Shown here in pieces: positions 16,921 through 25,301 of a DNA stretch of 64,000 nucleotides. Position 1 is the first letter of the stretch. Each line of letters begins with the position of its first letter. The position numbers and the translations under genes are program-made. The notes under the pieces are model-generated. The model was not told the origin of the DNA and did not search any database. It saw only the letters and a list, made by a program, of their open reading frames with translations. This DNA is from Ruminococcus sp. (GTDB lineage Bacteria; Bacillota; Clostridia; Oscillospirales; Ruminococcaceae): assembly GCA_031262225.1 (NCBI GenBank), contig JAISIC010000058.1:34369-98368 (forward strand), given 5' to 3'.

Positions 16921-17697
16921 TCAAATAGTTATAAACCACGGCTCACAGACTGCCGGGAGGGTTTTAAGAAAATAGTCTCTGCCGTTTTTATAGCCGGAAG
17001 TTGCGGCTAAAAAAGCTTCGGATGCTGTTTCGGGGGTGTTGTTATGTTCGGAAATGTGGGCAAGGATGATGTTTTTCGTACCCGTTTTTAAGAGCAAAGC
17101 CGCAAATTCGCCTGACTGTTTGTTTGAAAGGTGCCCCTGTGACCCTGCAACTCGTGCCTTTGTTCTTGCGTCATATGTACCGTATCGGAGCATGACAGGA
17201 TCATAGTTTGATTCAAGCACTGCCGTGCCGCTTCCGAACGCCTTGCCGAAATCATCGGTTATCACGCCGCTGTCGGTTATAAATGATATAACAGAATCGT
17301 CAAAATCGAACCTGAAACCGCAAGGCTCAGCACTGTCATGTGAAGTTTTGATAATCTTAACTTCACCGGTGCATAAAGCACCCGATATCTCAAGTCTATC
17401 CGAAAAGCTATGTAAATCTGCTCCCGAAAGGGCGTTTGATATCATTGCAATTGTTCCCCTTGTCCCTATGACAGGGACATTAATCCTTTTGAGCAGAACG
17501 CGGAGGGCGGAAACGTGGTCGGTGTGCTCGTGGGTGACAAAAATACCTTTCACGGCTGTCAAGGGGATATCGTTCGCGGCAAGGGCGGCGGTAATCCTTT
17601 TTGCGGATGAACCTGCATCAATCAGAAAGCCTTCTGTTTTACTGCCGAGATAATAACAGTTGCCGGAGCTTGAGGAAAAGAGGGGATAAAGTCTCAA
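16921..17697 (-). CDS. walJ: Metallo-beta-lactamase fold hydrolase of the WalJ/YycJ family
   Basis: About 258 residues. The N-terminus LYPLFSSSSGNCYYLG, the zinc motif THEHTDHVSALRVL, and later conserved His/Asp positions (SHDSAE, SNYD, QGHLSN, AHISEHNN) fit the YycJ/WalJ nuclease-like group linked to wall control and DNA metabolism. The start is most likely TTG 17697: AAAGGA lies 6-7 nt upstream and 13 nt separate it from the mrdA stop. A frame-start at TTG 17727 would overlap mrdA and has no ribosome site. It is cotranscribed with mrdA and rlmH. Confidence 0.88.
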   Translation of the reverse strand: MRLYPLFSSSSGNCYYLGSKTEGFLIDAGSSAKRITAALAANDIPLTAVKGIFVTHEHTDHVSALRVLLKRINVPVIGTRGTIAMISNALSGADLHSFSDRLEISGALCTGEVKIIKTSHDSAEPCGFRFDFDDSVISFITDSGVITDDFGKAFGSGTAVLESNYDPVMLRYGTYDARTKARVAGSQGHLSNKQSGEFAALLLKTGTKNIILAHISEHNNTPETASEAFLAATSGYKNGRDYFLKTLPAVCEPWFITI

Positions 17698-17710
17698 AGT
17701 ATAATCCTTT

Positions 17711-19744
17711 TTATTTGTAATTATCAATATAATCCATAATCATTTCGCGAATCATAAGCTTGCTCCATTCGCCGTGCTCGATGAAACCTGCAAATGCGAT
17801 TTCGGGGTTCTCGGCGGGGTAGTAGCCTATGAATGCAGAGCCGGTGTCGTCGGCGGAGGTCATCTGCGGTGTGCCTGTTTTAATTGCCACACCGCCCGGA
17901 ATATCGGAGAGCAGATAGCTTTTACCGTATTGTTCTTCGGTGGGATATGAATATGCGAAAAAGTTTGCCGCCTTTTCCATACCGCTTTTCACCGACGAAA
18001 AGGTGATACCCGATTTATCTTCGATTATTGCCAAAACCTCGGGTTCGGTCTGCGAAAGCTTCGTTCTCAAGTTATAATCCCAAACGCTGTCAAGAAGGTG
18101 CGGACGATATCTTACACCGTCGTTTGCAATTGTGCTTGCAAGGACTGCAAGCTGCATGGGGGTGACGTTTGTCTCCGACTGCCCGATTGCCGCCTGAACG
18201 ACAAGGCCTGCCTGCCAGTCAAGCTTTTTCTGCTCAAAGAGTGCCGGGGAAGCAACCCAGCCTGTCTGTCCGCCCGTTTCAAGTCCTGTCGGTTCGCCGA
18301 GCCCGTAAGAAGCGGCATATGAATCAATAAGGTCTATTCCGATATTCCTGCCCACTTCGTAAAAGAAGATATTGCAGGACTTTTCAAGGGCGGTGATAAC
18401 GTTAATGCGTCCGTGCCAGCCTGTGCAACGCGGCTGATAGTCAGACCAGTATGTGTAGACGTGATTGCAGGTGAGATAGGTTGAAAGGTCGATATAACCC
18501 TCGTTTAGAGCGGCGGTTGCCGTCACAGTCTTGAAGGTTGAGCCGGGACGATAAAGCCCGCTTGTCGCCCTGTTATAAAGCGGCAACGACGGGTCGGAAC
18601 CCAAAGCCGCGTAGGAGGTTTTATAGTCGGCAAGGTTATAGGTCGGGTATGAAGCGGCGGCGAGCACCGCACCTGCGTTGTCGCCCGAAGTGTCGAGCAC
18701 CACAAATGCCCCTCCGGTGGCTTCGGTGCCCTTCATCTCGATATGGTCTTGACCCTGAAGCCACAAAATATGCTCTTCGAGAGTTTCCTGCACATCACGC
18801 TGAAAGGCAATGTTGAAGGTAAGTTTCACCGAATGCCCCGGGACGGCGGGGGTTGTTATCTCGTCTGAAATAACTTCGTTATTATACATGGTGAAGGTTC
18901 GCACGCCTTTAACGCCGCGAAGCTCGCTTTCAAGGGCAAGCTCAACGCCGCTCTTGCCGATATTGTCGTTGAGGGCATAGTTCAGATCTGTTTCACGCCC
19001 TTTTTCATATTCATCGGTGCTGATCATTCCTGTCGAACCGATAAGATGGGGGGCAACATCTCCGATATTAACAACCCTCACCGCCTCTGCAACAACGTCT
19101 GTGCCTTGGAGACGGAAGGACAGTTCCTTGATTTTTGCAACCGCTTCAAGGGGGATATCCTCTGCGAAGGTGTAGGTGTTTTCAAGCGAAAATGAGCGAA
19201 GAAGCATTTCATGCCGTATACCGACAATTGTTCTAATTTCGGTCAGGCTGTAACCCTGATCAATCCCGAAAAGCACCCTCATCGCTTCGATACAATCCGA
19301 AGCTGTGGCATAGGGCTGGACGTTTATGATCTTTCGCATCTTGGCAATGTCGCTCTCGCGGTCGGCATAAAACTCATAGGGACGGGTTCTTGAAATGGGG
19401 AGATTATCAATCCAATCAGCATCGAAAGATTCCAGTATCGCCGCCGTCTCGGCTATAACGGCGTTAGTGGTGTTGTTATCTTCGGGGGTGAAAGCCTTTT
19501 CAAAGATAACGTTATATCCGACTTTGTTTGAGATAATCCTCATTCCGTCGGCATCGGTTATCTCGCCTCGGGGGGAGTTTATAACCTGCTCGGCAGTTCT
19601 TGTGAGGAGCGCTTCGTCGGCATATGAATCGCCGTCAACAACCTGAATCTTCATAAGTCGAACAACCCCGAGGGCTAACACCGACAGGGTCAGAGCGAAA
19701 AACAAAAATGCTCGGACATATTCTGCAAATTTTTTCAGGGTCAT
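17711..19744 (-). CDS. mrdA: Elongasome transpeptidase, penicillin-binding protein 2 class
   Basis: 677-residue class B PBP that cross-links peptidoglycan during rod elongation. One N-terminal membrane anchor (about 12-32), a dimerisation/pedestal region beginning NSPRGEITDADG, then the transpeptidase domain with STFK (in YRPGSTFKTVTA, near residue 400), SCN (in EKSCNIFFYEVG) and KTG (in AIKTGTPQ). It overlaps mreD by 4 nt (ATGA), the standard mreBCD-mrdA arrangement. The FtsW/RodA partner is not in the window. Confidence 0.95.
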   Translation of the reverse strand: MTLKKFAEYVRAFLFFALTLSVLALGVVRLMKIQVVDGDSYADEALLTRTAEQVINSPRGEITDADGMRIISNKVGYNVIFEKAFTPEDNNTTNAVIAETAAILESFDADWIDNLPISRTRPYEFYADRESDIAKMRKIINVQPYATASDCIEAMRVLFGIDQGYSLTEIRTIVGIRHEMLLRSFSLENTYTFAEDIPLEAVAKIKELSFRLQGTDVVAEAVRVVNIGDVAPHLIGSTGMISTDEYEKGRETDLNYALNDNIGKSGVELALESELRGVKGVRTFTMYNNEVISDEITTPAVPGHSVKLTFNIAFQRDVQETLEEHILWLQGQDHIEMKGTEATGGAFVVLDTSGDNAGAVLAAASYPTYNLADYKTSYAALGSDPSLPLYNRATSGLYRPGSTFKTVTATAALNEGYIDLSTYLTCNHVYTYWSDYQPRCTGWHGRINVITALEKSCNIFFYEVGRNIGIDLIDSYAASYGLGEPTGLETGGQTGWVASPALFEQKKLDWQAGLVVQAAIGQSETNVTPMQLAVLASTIANDGVRYRPHLLDSVWDYNLRTKLSQTEPEVLAIIEDKSGITFSSVKSGMEKAANFFAYSYPTEEQYGKSYLLSDIPGGVAIKTGTPQMTSADDTGSAFIGYYPAENPEIAFAGFIEHGEWSKLMIREMIMDYIDNYK

Positions 19745-20301
19745 TCTCTTGTTATGTCCTCCGACTTTTCTTCAAGGGTGACTTCGCGGACGGGGGAGAG
19801 CTTTATTTTAAGGAATTTGACCATATAGAAAACAGGAACTGCGAAAATTGCGGTGAGGATAAATATCGGGAGATACCATGTCAGAAGTATTGTGCTGCTG
19901 TCGTCATAGCCCCATATTCTCATATAGAAAAAATAATGAAGGAACAGCAGCAGCCCTGATGCCGCCGCATTTAGGAAGAATACATTCAAGCCGTGGCGGC
20001 GAAGGAGAAGCGTGAATAGCACCGATATGAAAAGTGCCGTCCAAAGAAGGAGTATGCCGTAAAAACCGAAGAGATTTCCCATGCAGTTATCAAGCATCAG
20101 CCCGCAGACACAGCCGAAAACAGCAGAGCGAACCGGCGTTTCAAATGCCGCAACCGCCGCCGAAAGGGGTATCATGAGAAGCGGAAGACGTCCGCCTGCC
20201 GACCACATCAGCGAACTTGCAAGGAAAGCCGCGGCAAGGTAGATTGCCCATCTTGCCAACGCTTTTTTAAGTTCGGTTTTTTCACGTTCATTCCTTGCCA
20301 T
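19741..20301 (-). CDS. mreD: Rod shape-determining protein MreD
   Basis: 186-residue integral membrane protein with about five hydrophobic segments (starting LARWAIYLAAAFLASSLMW), matching MreD of the elongasome, which links MreC to PBP2. Sequence conservation is low in this family; position between mreC and mrdA supports the call. It is preceded by an 80-nt spacer with a 13-bp hairpin. The ribosome site is weak (AAAGATGAAAG). Confidence 0.88.
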   Translation of the reverse strand: MARNEREKTELKKALARWAIYLAAAFLASSLMWSAGGRLPLLMIPLSAAVAAFETPVRSAVFGCVCGLMLDNCMGNLFGFYGILLLWTALFISVLFTLLLRRHGLNVFFLNAAASGLLLFLHYFFYMRIWGYDDSSTILLTWYLPIFILTAIFAVPVFYMVKFLKIKLSPVREVTLEEKSEDITRE

Positions 20302-20322
20302 ATTTAATCTTTCATCTTTTTC

Positions 20323-20379
20323 AGCCGTACCCGCACCGTTTTTTCGCTTTAAAGCAATGCTGTAATTGCGGGTGCGGCT
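20323..20379 (-). promoter_or_regulatory. Hairpin in the mreC-mreD spacer
   Basis: The 13-nt arms at 20323-20335 and 20367-20379 are complementary except for one G-U pair (AGCCG..CCCGCA type), with a 31-nt loop. There is no U run, so it is not a classical terminator; an mRNA stabiliser or expression brake is possible. Confidence 0.65.
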
Positions 20380-20381
20380 GA

Positions 20382-21233
20382 CTATGGGGCGGACGCGTCC
20401 GCCTGACCGTTGAATTTTGTAATAACGTAAAGGCTTGAAACCTTTTCGGGGTCGACAAGAAGTTTCACCTCGGCGAACTTTGCAAGCCCGTTGTCCTCGA
20501 TGGTTACGGCGGTGACAATGCCGATAATCTGCCCGGGGGGATACATCTCCGAACCTTCCGTCTCGATAACATCGCCCACAACGATATCCGCTGCCTTGTC
20601 GATATAGTTCATGCGAACTGTGGCGGAATCGACAAGCTTAATGTCACCCTCGATTATGCCGCGAACGAGCGACCTTGAAACACGAACAGAAACCGCCGAT
20701 TTGGGAGAATAGAGCGTTTGGATGGTCGAAGTAGTTCTTGTGACGGATGTCACAGTGCCGACGAGCCCGTTTTCGGTTACGACAGGGTCGAAAGGGGCGA
20801 TACCGTCGTCGGTCCCGGAGTCGATTGTGAAGGAGAGATACGGGTCAGCAACCGTCCTTGCAATAACATCGCAGGGGCGTGAGAAGGTTATGTCTTCGTA
20901 TCGTTCCTTTAAGCCCAAAAGTGCCTGCAGCTCCTCGTTTTCGCGTTTTATGTCGTCGTAATCGGACATTCGCTTATAAAGAGCGTCAAGCTGGGCTTTT
21001 AAGGTTTCGTTTTCGAGCTTGTTTTTCTCGGCGTTTGTGAATGCAGATAACCAATCCGAAAAACCGCTTTCAATATCGGTTGAAACCTTTGAAAACGGTG
21101 TTGAGGCATATGAGAAAATCGCAGTCAGGTCGAAGCTTCCCTCGTTAATGAGGGAAAACACCATCATGCCGATGATAACGGCACAAAGCCCGATCAGGAT
21201 TTTGAACTTGCCGGAGGAGAAGAAGTCTTTCAT
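20382..21233 (-). CDS. mreC: Rod shape-determining protein MreC
   Basis: 283 residues: one N-terminal membrane segment (about 10-28), a coiled coil (about 70-105) and two beta-barrel domains with the family strands VIARTVADPYLSFTIDSGTD and VVTENGLVGTV. MreC scaffolds the elongasome outside the membrane. No ribosome site lies close to the ATG, which comes 3 nt after the stop of the inserted 147-aa gene, so it may depend on translational coupling. The last codons contain a perfect 16-bp GC palindrome (20388-20403). Confidence 0.93.
   Translation of the reverse strand: MKDFFSSGKFKILIGLCAVIIGMMVFSLINEGSFDLTAIFSYASTPFSKVSTDIESGFSDWLSAFTNAEKNKLENETLKAQLDALYKRMSDYDDIKRENEELQALLGLKERYEDITFSRPCDVIARTVADPYLSFTIDSGTDDGIAPFDPVVTENGLVGTVTSVTRTTSTIQTLYSPKSAVSVRVSRSLVRGIIEGDIKLVDSATVRMNYIDKAADIVVGDVIETEGSEMYPPGQIIGIVTAVTIEDNGLAKFAEVKLLVDPEKVSSLYVITKFNGQADASAP
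20388..20403. repeat. 16-bp perfect GC palindrome at the mreC 3' end
   Basis: GGCGGACGCGTCCGCC, immediately upstream of the mreC TAG and encoding part of the poorly conserved C-terminal tail. It resembles the stop-codon palindromes of the 3' element family but is followed by a different hairpin. Confidence 0.7.
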
Positions 21234-21236
21234 GCT

Positions 21237-21680
21237 TTACATATTCGTTTGCGGTCCTCGAATTTTCGGTGCTCCGTGGATTCGTTCGTGCTCGGCGGCA
21301 TGGTCTAAGATTTCATCAAGTGTCATGCCCGGAAATAGATTGTCTCGTCGCCATTCGGTGTAATCGAAATGGTTGTTTCGGATTATACTGATAAAATCTT
21401 GAAGCTCGAATGTGTCGAATATTTCCGTTAGATGTGTCATACCAGCTTCAAACAATGCCGTAGTTCGCGTAAGACTTAGTTTTAATATATTGTTCAATTG
21501 TTCTTGAGGGTATAGGTTATTCCGCTTCCAATCTGCATAGTTGTTTTTATCGGAATAGTCGAATTTTTCGGTTTGAATAATATATATGAACTCTTGTAGC
21601 TCAAGCGTGTCCAAAAATTGCCCGATATGTGCCATACCCTTTTCAACGAGCGGGTGAGTCCATATATTATTCATTTTCAT
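21237..21680 (-). CDS. Tandem-duplicated domain protein inserted between mreB and mreC
   Basis: 147 residues made of two copies of a 50-60-residue unit. Copy 1 has MAHIGQFLDTLELQEFIYII, an EKFDY and DWKRNNLYP; copy 2 has MTHLTEIFDTFELQDFISII, a NHFDY and EWRRDNLFPGMTLDEIL. The unit is aromatic- and acid-rich, without signal peptide or membrane segment. I do not recognise the family. It sits where mreB and mreC are normally adjacent, its ATG lacks a ribosome site, and its DNA looks more AT-rich than its neighbours. The reading frame is intact and conserved between the two repeats, which supports a real gene. Confidence 0.75.
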   Translation of the reverse strand: MKMNNIWTHPLVEKGMAHIGQFLDTLELQEFIYIIQTEKFDYSDKNNYADWKRNNLYPQEQLNNILKLSLTRTTALFEAGMTHLTEIFDTFELQDFISIIRNNHFDYTEWRRDNLFPGMTLDEILDHAAEHERIHGAPKIRGPQTNM

Positions 21681-21700
21681 TAAATTCTAAAATCAAAGCT

Positions 21701-22711
21701 TTAGTATTTCGCATCATCATTAAGCACTTCATGCAGTTTATCAAGTTCTTCGAGGACTTTTCCTGTGCCTGCTGCGACACAGTCCAAAGGGTTTTCGGCT
21801 ATGTTTACAGGCATTCCCGTTTCCTTGTGAATTAACATATCAAGCCCCTTGATGAGCGCTCCGCCGCCTGCTAAGGTTATGCCTTGGTCGATGATATCTG
21901 CGGCAAGCTCGGGAGGGGTTTTTTCAAGCGTCACTTTAATTGCTTCCACAACATGGGCTAAGGGCTCTGCAAGGGCTTCGCGAATCTCTTCGGAAGTGAC
22001 TGTAATGCTCTCGGGAAGTCCGTTTAAGAGGTTTCTGCCCTTAACTTCCTTTGTCGGCTCGTCTTTGGTCGGATATGCCGAACCGATTGTCATCTTTATA
22101 TTCTCCGCCGTCGGCTCACCGATAAGCAGATTATATTTTTTCTTAATATAGTTTACAATTGCGGTGTCAAAAGCATCGCCCGCAACACGCACAGAGCGGC
22201 TTGTGACAATGCCGCCCAAGGATATAACCGCAACTTCACTCGTTCCGCCGCCGATATCAACTATCATTGAGCCCTGCGGCTCGGAAACGGGCAGACCTGC
22301 ACCGATTGCCGCCGCCATCGGCTCTTCGATGATATTAACACGCTTTGCACCCGCATTTTCAGCCGCCTCGCGTACAGCCTTTCTTTCAACAGCCGTAACG
22401 CCCGACGGAATGCAGATTATAACCCTTGCCTTGATGAAGCGGTTTTTGAGGGCTTTCCTTATGAACTCGGTGAGCATCGTTGTGGTTATCTCAAAATCGG
22501 CGATAACACCGTCCTTGAGCGGGCGAACCGCAACAATCGAACCCGGTGTCTTGCCGATAACCTCTTTCGCTTCCTGCCCGACATATTTTGCTCTGTCGGT
22601 TTTGGTGTCAACCGCGACAACCGACGGCTCGCGGATTATTATGCCTTTCCCTCTCATATAAACAAGGGTGTTTGCTGTGCCGAGATCAATTCCTATGTCT
22701 TTTGTGAACAT
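21701..22711 (-). CDS. mreB: Actin-like shape protein MreB
   Basis: 336-residue bacterial actin. Phosphate-1 loop [20 protein letters not shown] at the N-terminus, [16 protein letters not shown], phosphate-2 loop [20 protein letters not shown], and the adenosine motif [14 protein letters not shown] near residue 285 are all intact. MreB filaments orient the cell-wall elongation machinery. GGAGAAAA precedes the ATG by about 8 nt, and a consensus promoter lies upstream. It heads the shape operon. Confidence 0.97.
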   Translation of the reverse strand: MFTKDIGIDLGTANTLVYMRGKGIIIREPSVVAVDTKTDRAKYVGQEAKEVIGKTPGSIVAVRPLKDGVIADFEITTTMLTEFIRKALKNRFIKARVIICIPSGVTAVERKAVREAAENAGAKRVNIIEEPMAAAIGAGLPVSEPQGSMIVDIGGGTSEVAVISLGGIVTSRSVRVAGDAFDTAIVNYIKKKYNLLIGEPTAENIKMTIGSAYPTKDEPTKEVKGRNLLNGLPESITVTSEEIREALAEPLAHVVEAIKVTLEKTPPELAADIIDQGITLAGGGALIKGLDMLIHKETGMPVNIAENPLDCVAAGTGKVLEELDKLHEVLNDDAKY

Positions 22712-22752
22712 TGTTTTTCTCCATCTATATAATCTTTTATTTTTCTATATTA

Positions 22753-22781
22753 ATTATAAATCATACCAAAATTATTGTCAA
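22753..22781 (-). promoter_or_regulatory. Sigma-A promoter of the mreB operon
   Basis: Minus strand: -35 TTGACA (22781-22776), 17-bp spacer, -10 TATAAT (22758-22753). The predicted leader is about 35 nt and contains a ribosome site. Confidence 0.75.
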
Positions 22782-22830
22782 TATCAAACTCAAATTGTTA
22801 TTATTTTTATCCGTTTTGTCAAAATCCATC

Positions 22831-23460
22831 CTAAAATCCATATAGCCCTCTTGTTATATTTTCCCTGTTATCAAGGGCTATATTCATTTGACGCGGAGTT
22901 TCATCATAAAAATCAAACAGAAGCCTGTCGGCATTGACTTCTTTGCCTGCTAAGGACAGTTTTACCGAGTTTAATATCTCGTCGTCCGCTATAGGGAAAC
23001 GCCTTCCTGTTCGGTCGATAAGATTGCCTTTCATCTTTTGGCGTATTAACATAAGCGGAAACCGCCCGTAGGCGTAAACGGTGAGGATATCGCACTTCAT
23101 GCGGAGGATATCCTTTTTTGTCGCTTCAATGCCGGCTGTAATGTCGTTTACGCCGAAGTCTGACAGGAATGAAGCCGCTTCGTTATTGATAATATTCAAG
23201 CCGAAGCCGGCATGAATTTCCGCATCATACATCAAATGCCCGACGTTTTGTGCGTAAATATCGGTGACACCCTTCGGAAGAGTGAAGTCACCCCATCGGG
23301 GCGGGCAGAGCCATATTTTTTTATGTTTTTTATATAATGACGGCGGGACTATAACGTAATCTGCCATAGTCAGAGCTGCTTCTAACTGGTCTTTGGTGCG
23401 AACCTTGAAGATAAACTCTTTTGGTTTACGTTTGATTATCCCTTTTTCCGAAGCAATCAT
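22831..23460 (-). CDS. C-terminal half of a split U32 peptidase
   Basis: 209 residues matching the second half of the large U32 peptidases of Clostridia, as I know the family: VYAYGRFPLMLIRQKMKG and LIDRTGRRFPI followed by EILNSVKLSLAGK, ending TRGLYGF. In relatives this part is fused to the N-terminal U32 domain. Here it starts in another frame, overlapping the N-terminal gene by 35 nt, with its own ribosome site (ACAGGA, 7 nt before ATG). It may function as a separately made subunit, or the split may be a frameshift. Confidence 0.8.
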   Translation of the reverse strand: MIASEKGIIKRKPKEFIFKVRTKDQLEAALTMADYVIVPPSLYKKHKKIWLCPPRWGDFTLPKGVTDIYAQNVGHLMYDAEIHAGFGLNIINNEAASFLSDFGVNDITAGIEATKKDILRMKCDILTVYAYGRFPLMLIRQKMKGNLIDRTGRRFPIADDEILNSVKLSLAGKEVNADRLLFDFYDETPRQMNIALDNRENITRGLYGF

Positions 23461-24253
23461 TTATATTTCCTGTGTAGTAACCGTCGGTCATGTTTTTTTC
23501 ATATTTGCCTGTTTTAATTGCGGTGACGGATTTGGTGACATAGTCCGAGCCCTTCATTCTGCCTTCGATTTTAAGGCTGTCAACGCCCATTTTTTCAAGT
23601 TCGCGGACATAGGGTGCAAGGTTTTGGTCTTTGAGGGACAAAGCACGGGCATTTGGATTGAAACGTAAACCGTTTGTAAATGGAAGTCTGCAAGCACCTG
23701 CACATGAGCCCATATTTGCCGAACGTTTGCCGCCGCCGAAGAACGCAGACATATAACATTGCCCCGAAACGCACATACAGAGTGCCCCGTATACGAAGAC
23801 TTCCGTTTCGATTCCGTTTTTATGTGCAAAGGCTGTCAGAGCCGCGATTTTGTCTTTCGGAAGCTCTCGGGCTAATACCACACGGCTTATGCCGGCTTTT
23901 TTCGCAAATTCAATGCCCTTTTCTGTGTGGATAGTCATTTGCGTTGAAGCGTGCAGATTTTTACCTTTAAGCATCTTCACAACGCCCAAATCTTGAACTA
24001 TAAAGGCATCGACGGGGATATCGGCTAATGATTTAATTTCGTCTATGTCCGCTTCGTGGATAAGCGTGTTCAGAGCAAGATAGATTTTGACGTTACGTTC
24101 GTGACAATAATCAATGGGCAACGTTTCAATAGTAAAATTCTTTGCATAAGCTCGGGCAGAAAACCGCTCTAAACCGACATAGACAGCAGTCGCTCCTGCG
24201 TTTATACCCGCTTTGACAGCTTCAAGCGAACCGCCCGGGGACAGTATCTCCAT
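23426..24253 (-). CDS. U32 peptidase, N-terminal domain
   Basis: About 275 residues starting MEILSPGGSLEAVKAGINAG, the standard U32 opening. The Cys cluster CMCVSGQCYMS and GSCAGACRLPF, presumed iron-sulfur ligands in U32 and related prephenate-dependent enzymes, is intact, as is SLKIEGRMKGSDYV. The protein ends shortly after the conserved TDGYYTG segment, where full-length homologues continue. U32 members act in collagen degradation, tRNA hydroxylation or 23S rRNA hydroxylation (RlhA); the substrate here is unknown. It is cotranscribed behind zapA, with an overlap of the stop region. Confidence 0.85.
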   Translation of the reverse strand: MEILSPGGSLEAVKAGINAGATAVYVGLERFSARAYAKNFTIETLPIDYCHERNVKIYLALNTLIHEADIDEIKSLADIPVDAFIVQDLGVVKMLKGKNLHASTQMTIHTEKGIEFAKKAGISRVVLARELPKDKIAALTAFAHKNGIETEVFVYGALCMCVSGQCYMSAFFGGGKRSANMGSCAGACRLPFTNGLRFNPNARALSLKDQNLAPYVRELEKMGVDSLKIEGRMKGSDYVTKSVTAIKTGKYEKNMTDGYYTGNINDCFGKRDNQT

Positions 24254-24254
24254 G

Positions 24255-25121
24255 CTATTCAAGTAACCCTACTATCTCTAACTGCTCGTCGTTTCCGGCT
24301 TCCTTGCCATAATCTTTTGAACTCAGCCGCTCAAAAAGCTCTGCCATCTCCGCCGTCTGCCGCATATTGGTCTTTTCAAGCTCTGCAAACTCTGCCTGGA
24401 GCTTTCCGAGTTCGGTGTCTTTTTCCCCAAGCCTTTGGCTGTTCTGCTCCATCTCACGCTTTAGGGTCTGGTTTTCTTTGCGGATATTATCAATAGTCCG
24501 CCTCAGCTCGGTGTTGCGGGCTTTTAAGAGCTTTTCATTCTCGTTGCGTCTTATCTCCGGCTCTGCCTCTTTGAGATTTCGTTTTAAGCTCTCAACCTCG
24601 GCTTCAAGCTTTTCCTTTTCGGATATTGCCGCTTCAAGGCGTTCCTTGCTTGCGTCAAGAGCCGCTTTTGCCGTCTTCGCAGACTCCTGCCTGCCCTTTT
24701 CGAGGGCTTCGGCAACCTGTTTTGCGACACTCGCTTCAAGCTTTTTATAACGCTCGTCGGAAGCGGTGCCTGCGTTCTTTTCAAGCTCTGCTGTTTTGAT
24801 TACAGCCTCGTCGTGCTTGGAACGCATCTTGTCAAGGGCTTTGTGAGCCTCGTCAGCTCTGCCGCGTTCGCGAACCGCCTCGTCAACATACTCCGAAATT
24901 TGGGAGCGAAGATTATCGACAACGTGTGTGAGTTTGTCGGCATCGGTCATGATATCAAGCACGGCGAGTACCGCCGCGTTCTGGATGTTGACCTTTAAGT
25001 CGGACGAAAACTTGTTTATAAGGGCATCGGTGCGGCGGGCACGGCTTGAAATAAGCTCGGGCGAATCCTCCGACATAAGGTTATAATCCTTGCCGCAGAT
25101 GGTAACTTTAACTTTGTTCAT
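24255..25121 (-). CDS. zapA: ZapA family division protein with a long coiled-coil extension
   Basis: About 288 residues. The N-terminal 90 residues are a ZapA domain (VKVTICGKDYNLMSEDSPEL, then a helix with VLAVLDIMTDADKL). ZapA cross-links FtsZ filaments at the Z ring. A canonical ZapA has about 85-110 residues; here about 180 extra residues (roughly 95-280) form a heptad-rich coiled coil dominated by Glu, Lys, Ala and Leu. I start at ATG 25121, with GGGAG upstream, rather than at 25136. It shares a transcript with the split U32 gene. Confidence 0.85.
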   Translation of the reverse strand: MNKVKVTICGKDYNLMSEDSPELISSRARRTDALINKFSSDLKVNIQNAAVLAVLDIMTDADKLTHVVDNLRSQISEYVDEAVRERGRADEAHKALDKMRSKHDEAVIKTAELEKNAGTASDERYKKLEASVAKQVAEALEKGRQESAKTAKAALDASKERLEAAISEKEKLEAEVESLKRNLKEAEPEIRRNENEKLLKARNTELRRTIDNIRKENQTLKREMEQNSQRLGEKDTELGKLQAEFAELEKTNMRQTAEMAELFERLSSKDYGKEAGNDEQLEIVGLLE

Positions 25122-25156
25122 AAGCTTTTCTCCCAATTTCCAAGCAATATATATTA

Positions 25157-25185
25157 ATTATACATTTTAAATAGGAAAAAAGCAA
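25157..25185 (-). promoter_or_regulatory. Probable promoter of zapA
   Basis: Minus strand: -35 TTGCTT (25185-25180), 17-bp spacer, -10 TATAAT (25162-25157). It is divergent from the nucleoside kinase promoter. Confidence 0.6.
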
Positions 25186-25266
25186 TAGATTTTAAAAAAA
25201 AGATGTTGTTTATAGGAAATTTCGCAGAAAATTTAAGATAAAGATTATTTTATGCGACAATAAATG

Positions 25267-25295
25267 TTGACAAAAGACGTAAATTAATATAAAAT
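25267..25295 (+). promoter_or_regulatory. Promoter of the nucleoside kinase, abutting its ATG
   Basis: -35 TTGACA (25267-25272), 17-bp spacer, -10 TAAAAT (25290-25295), then only 6 nt to ATG 25302. An overlapping TATAAA at 25288 would give a 15-bp spacer. Confidence 0.6.
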
Positions 25296-25301
25296 GGAAT
25301 T

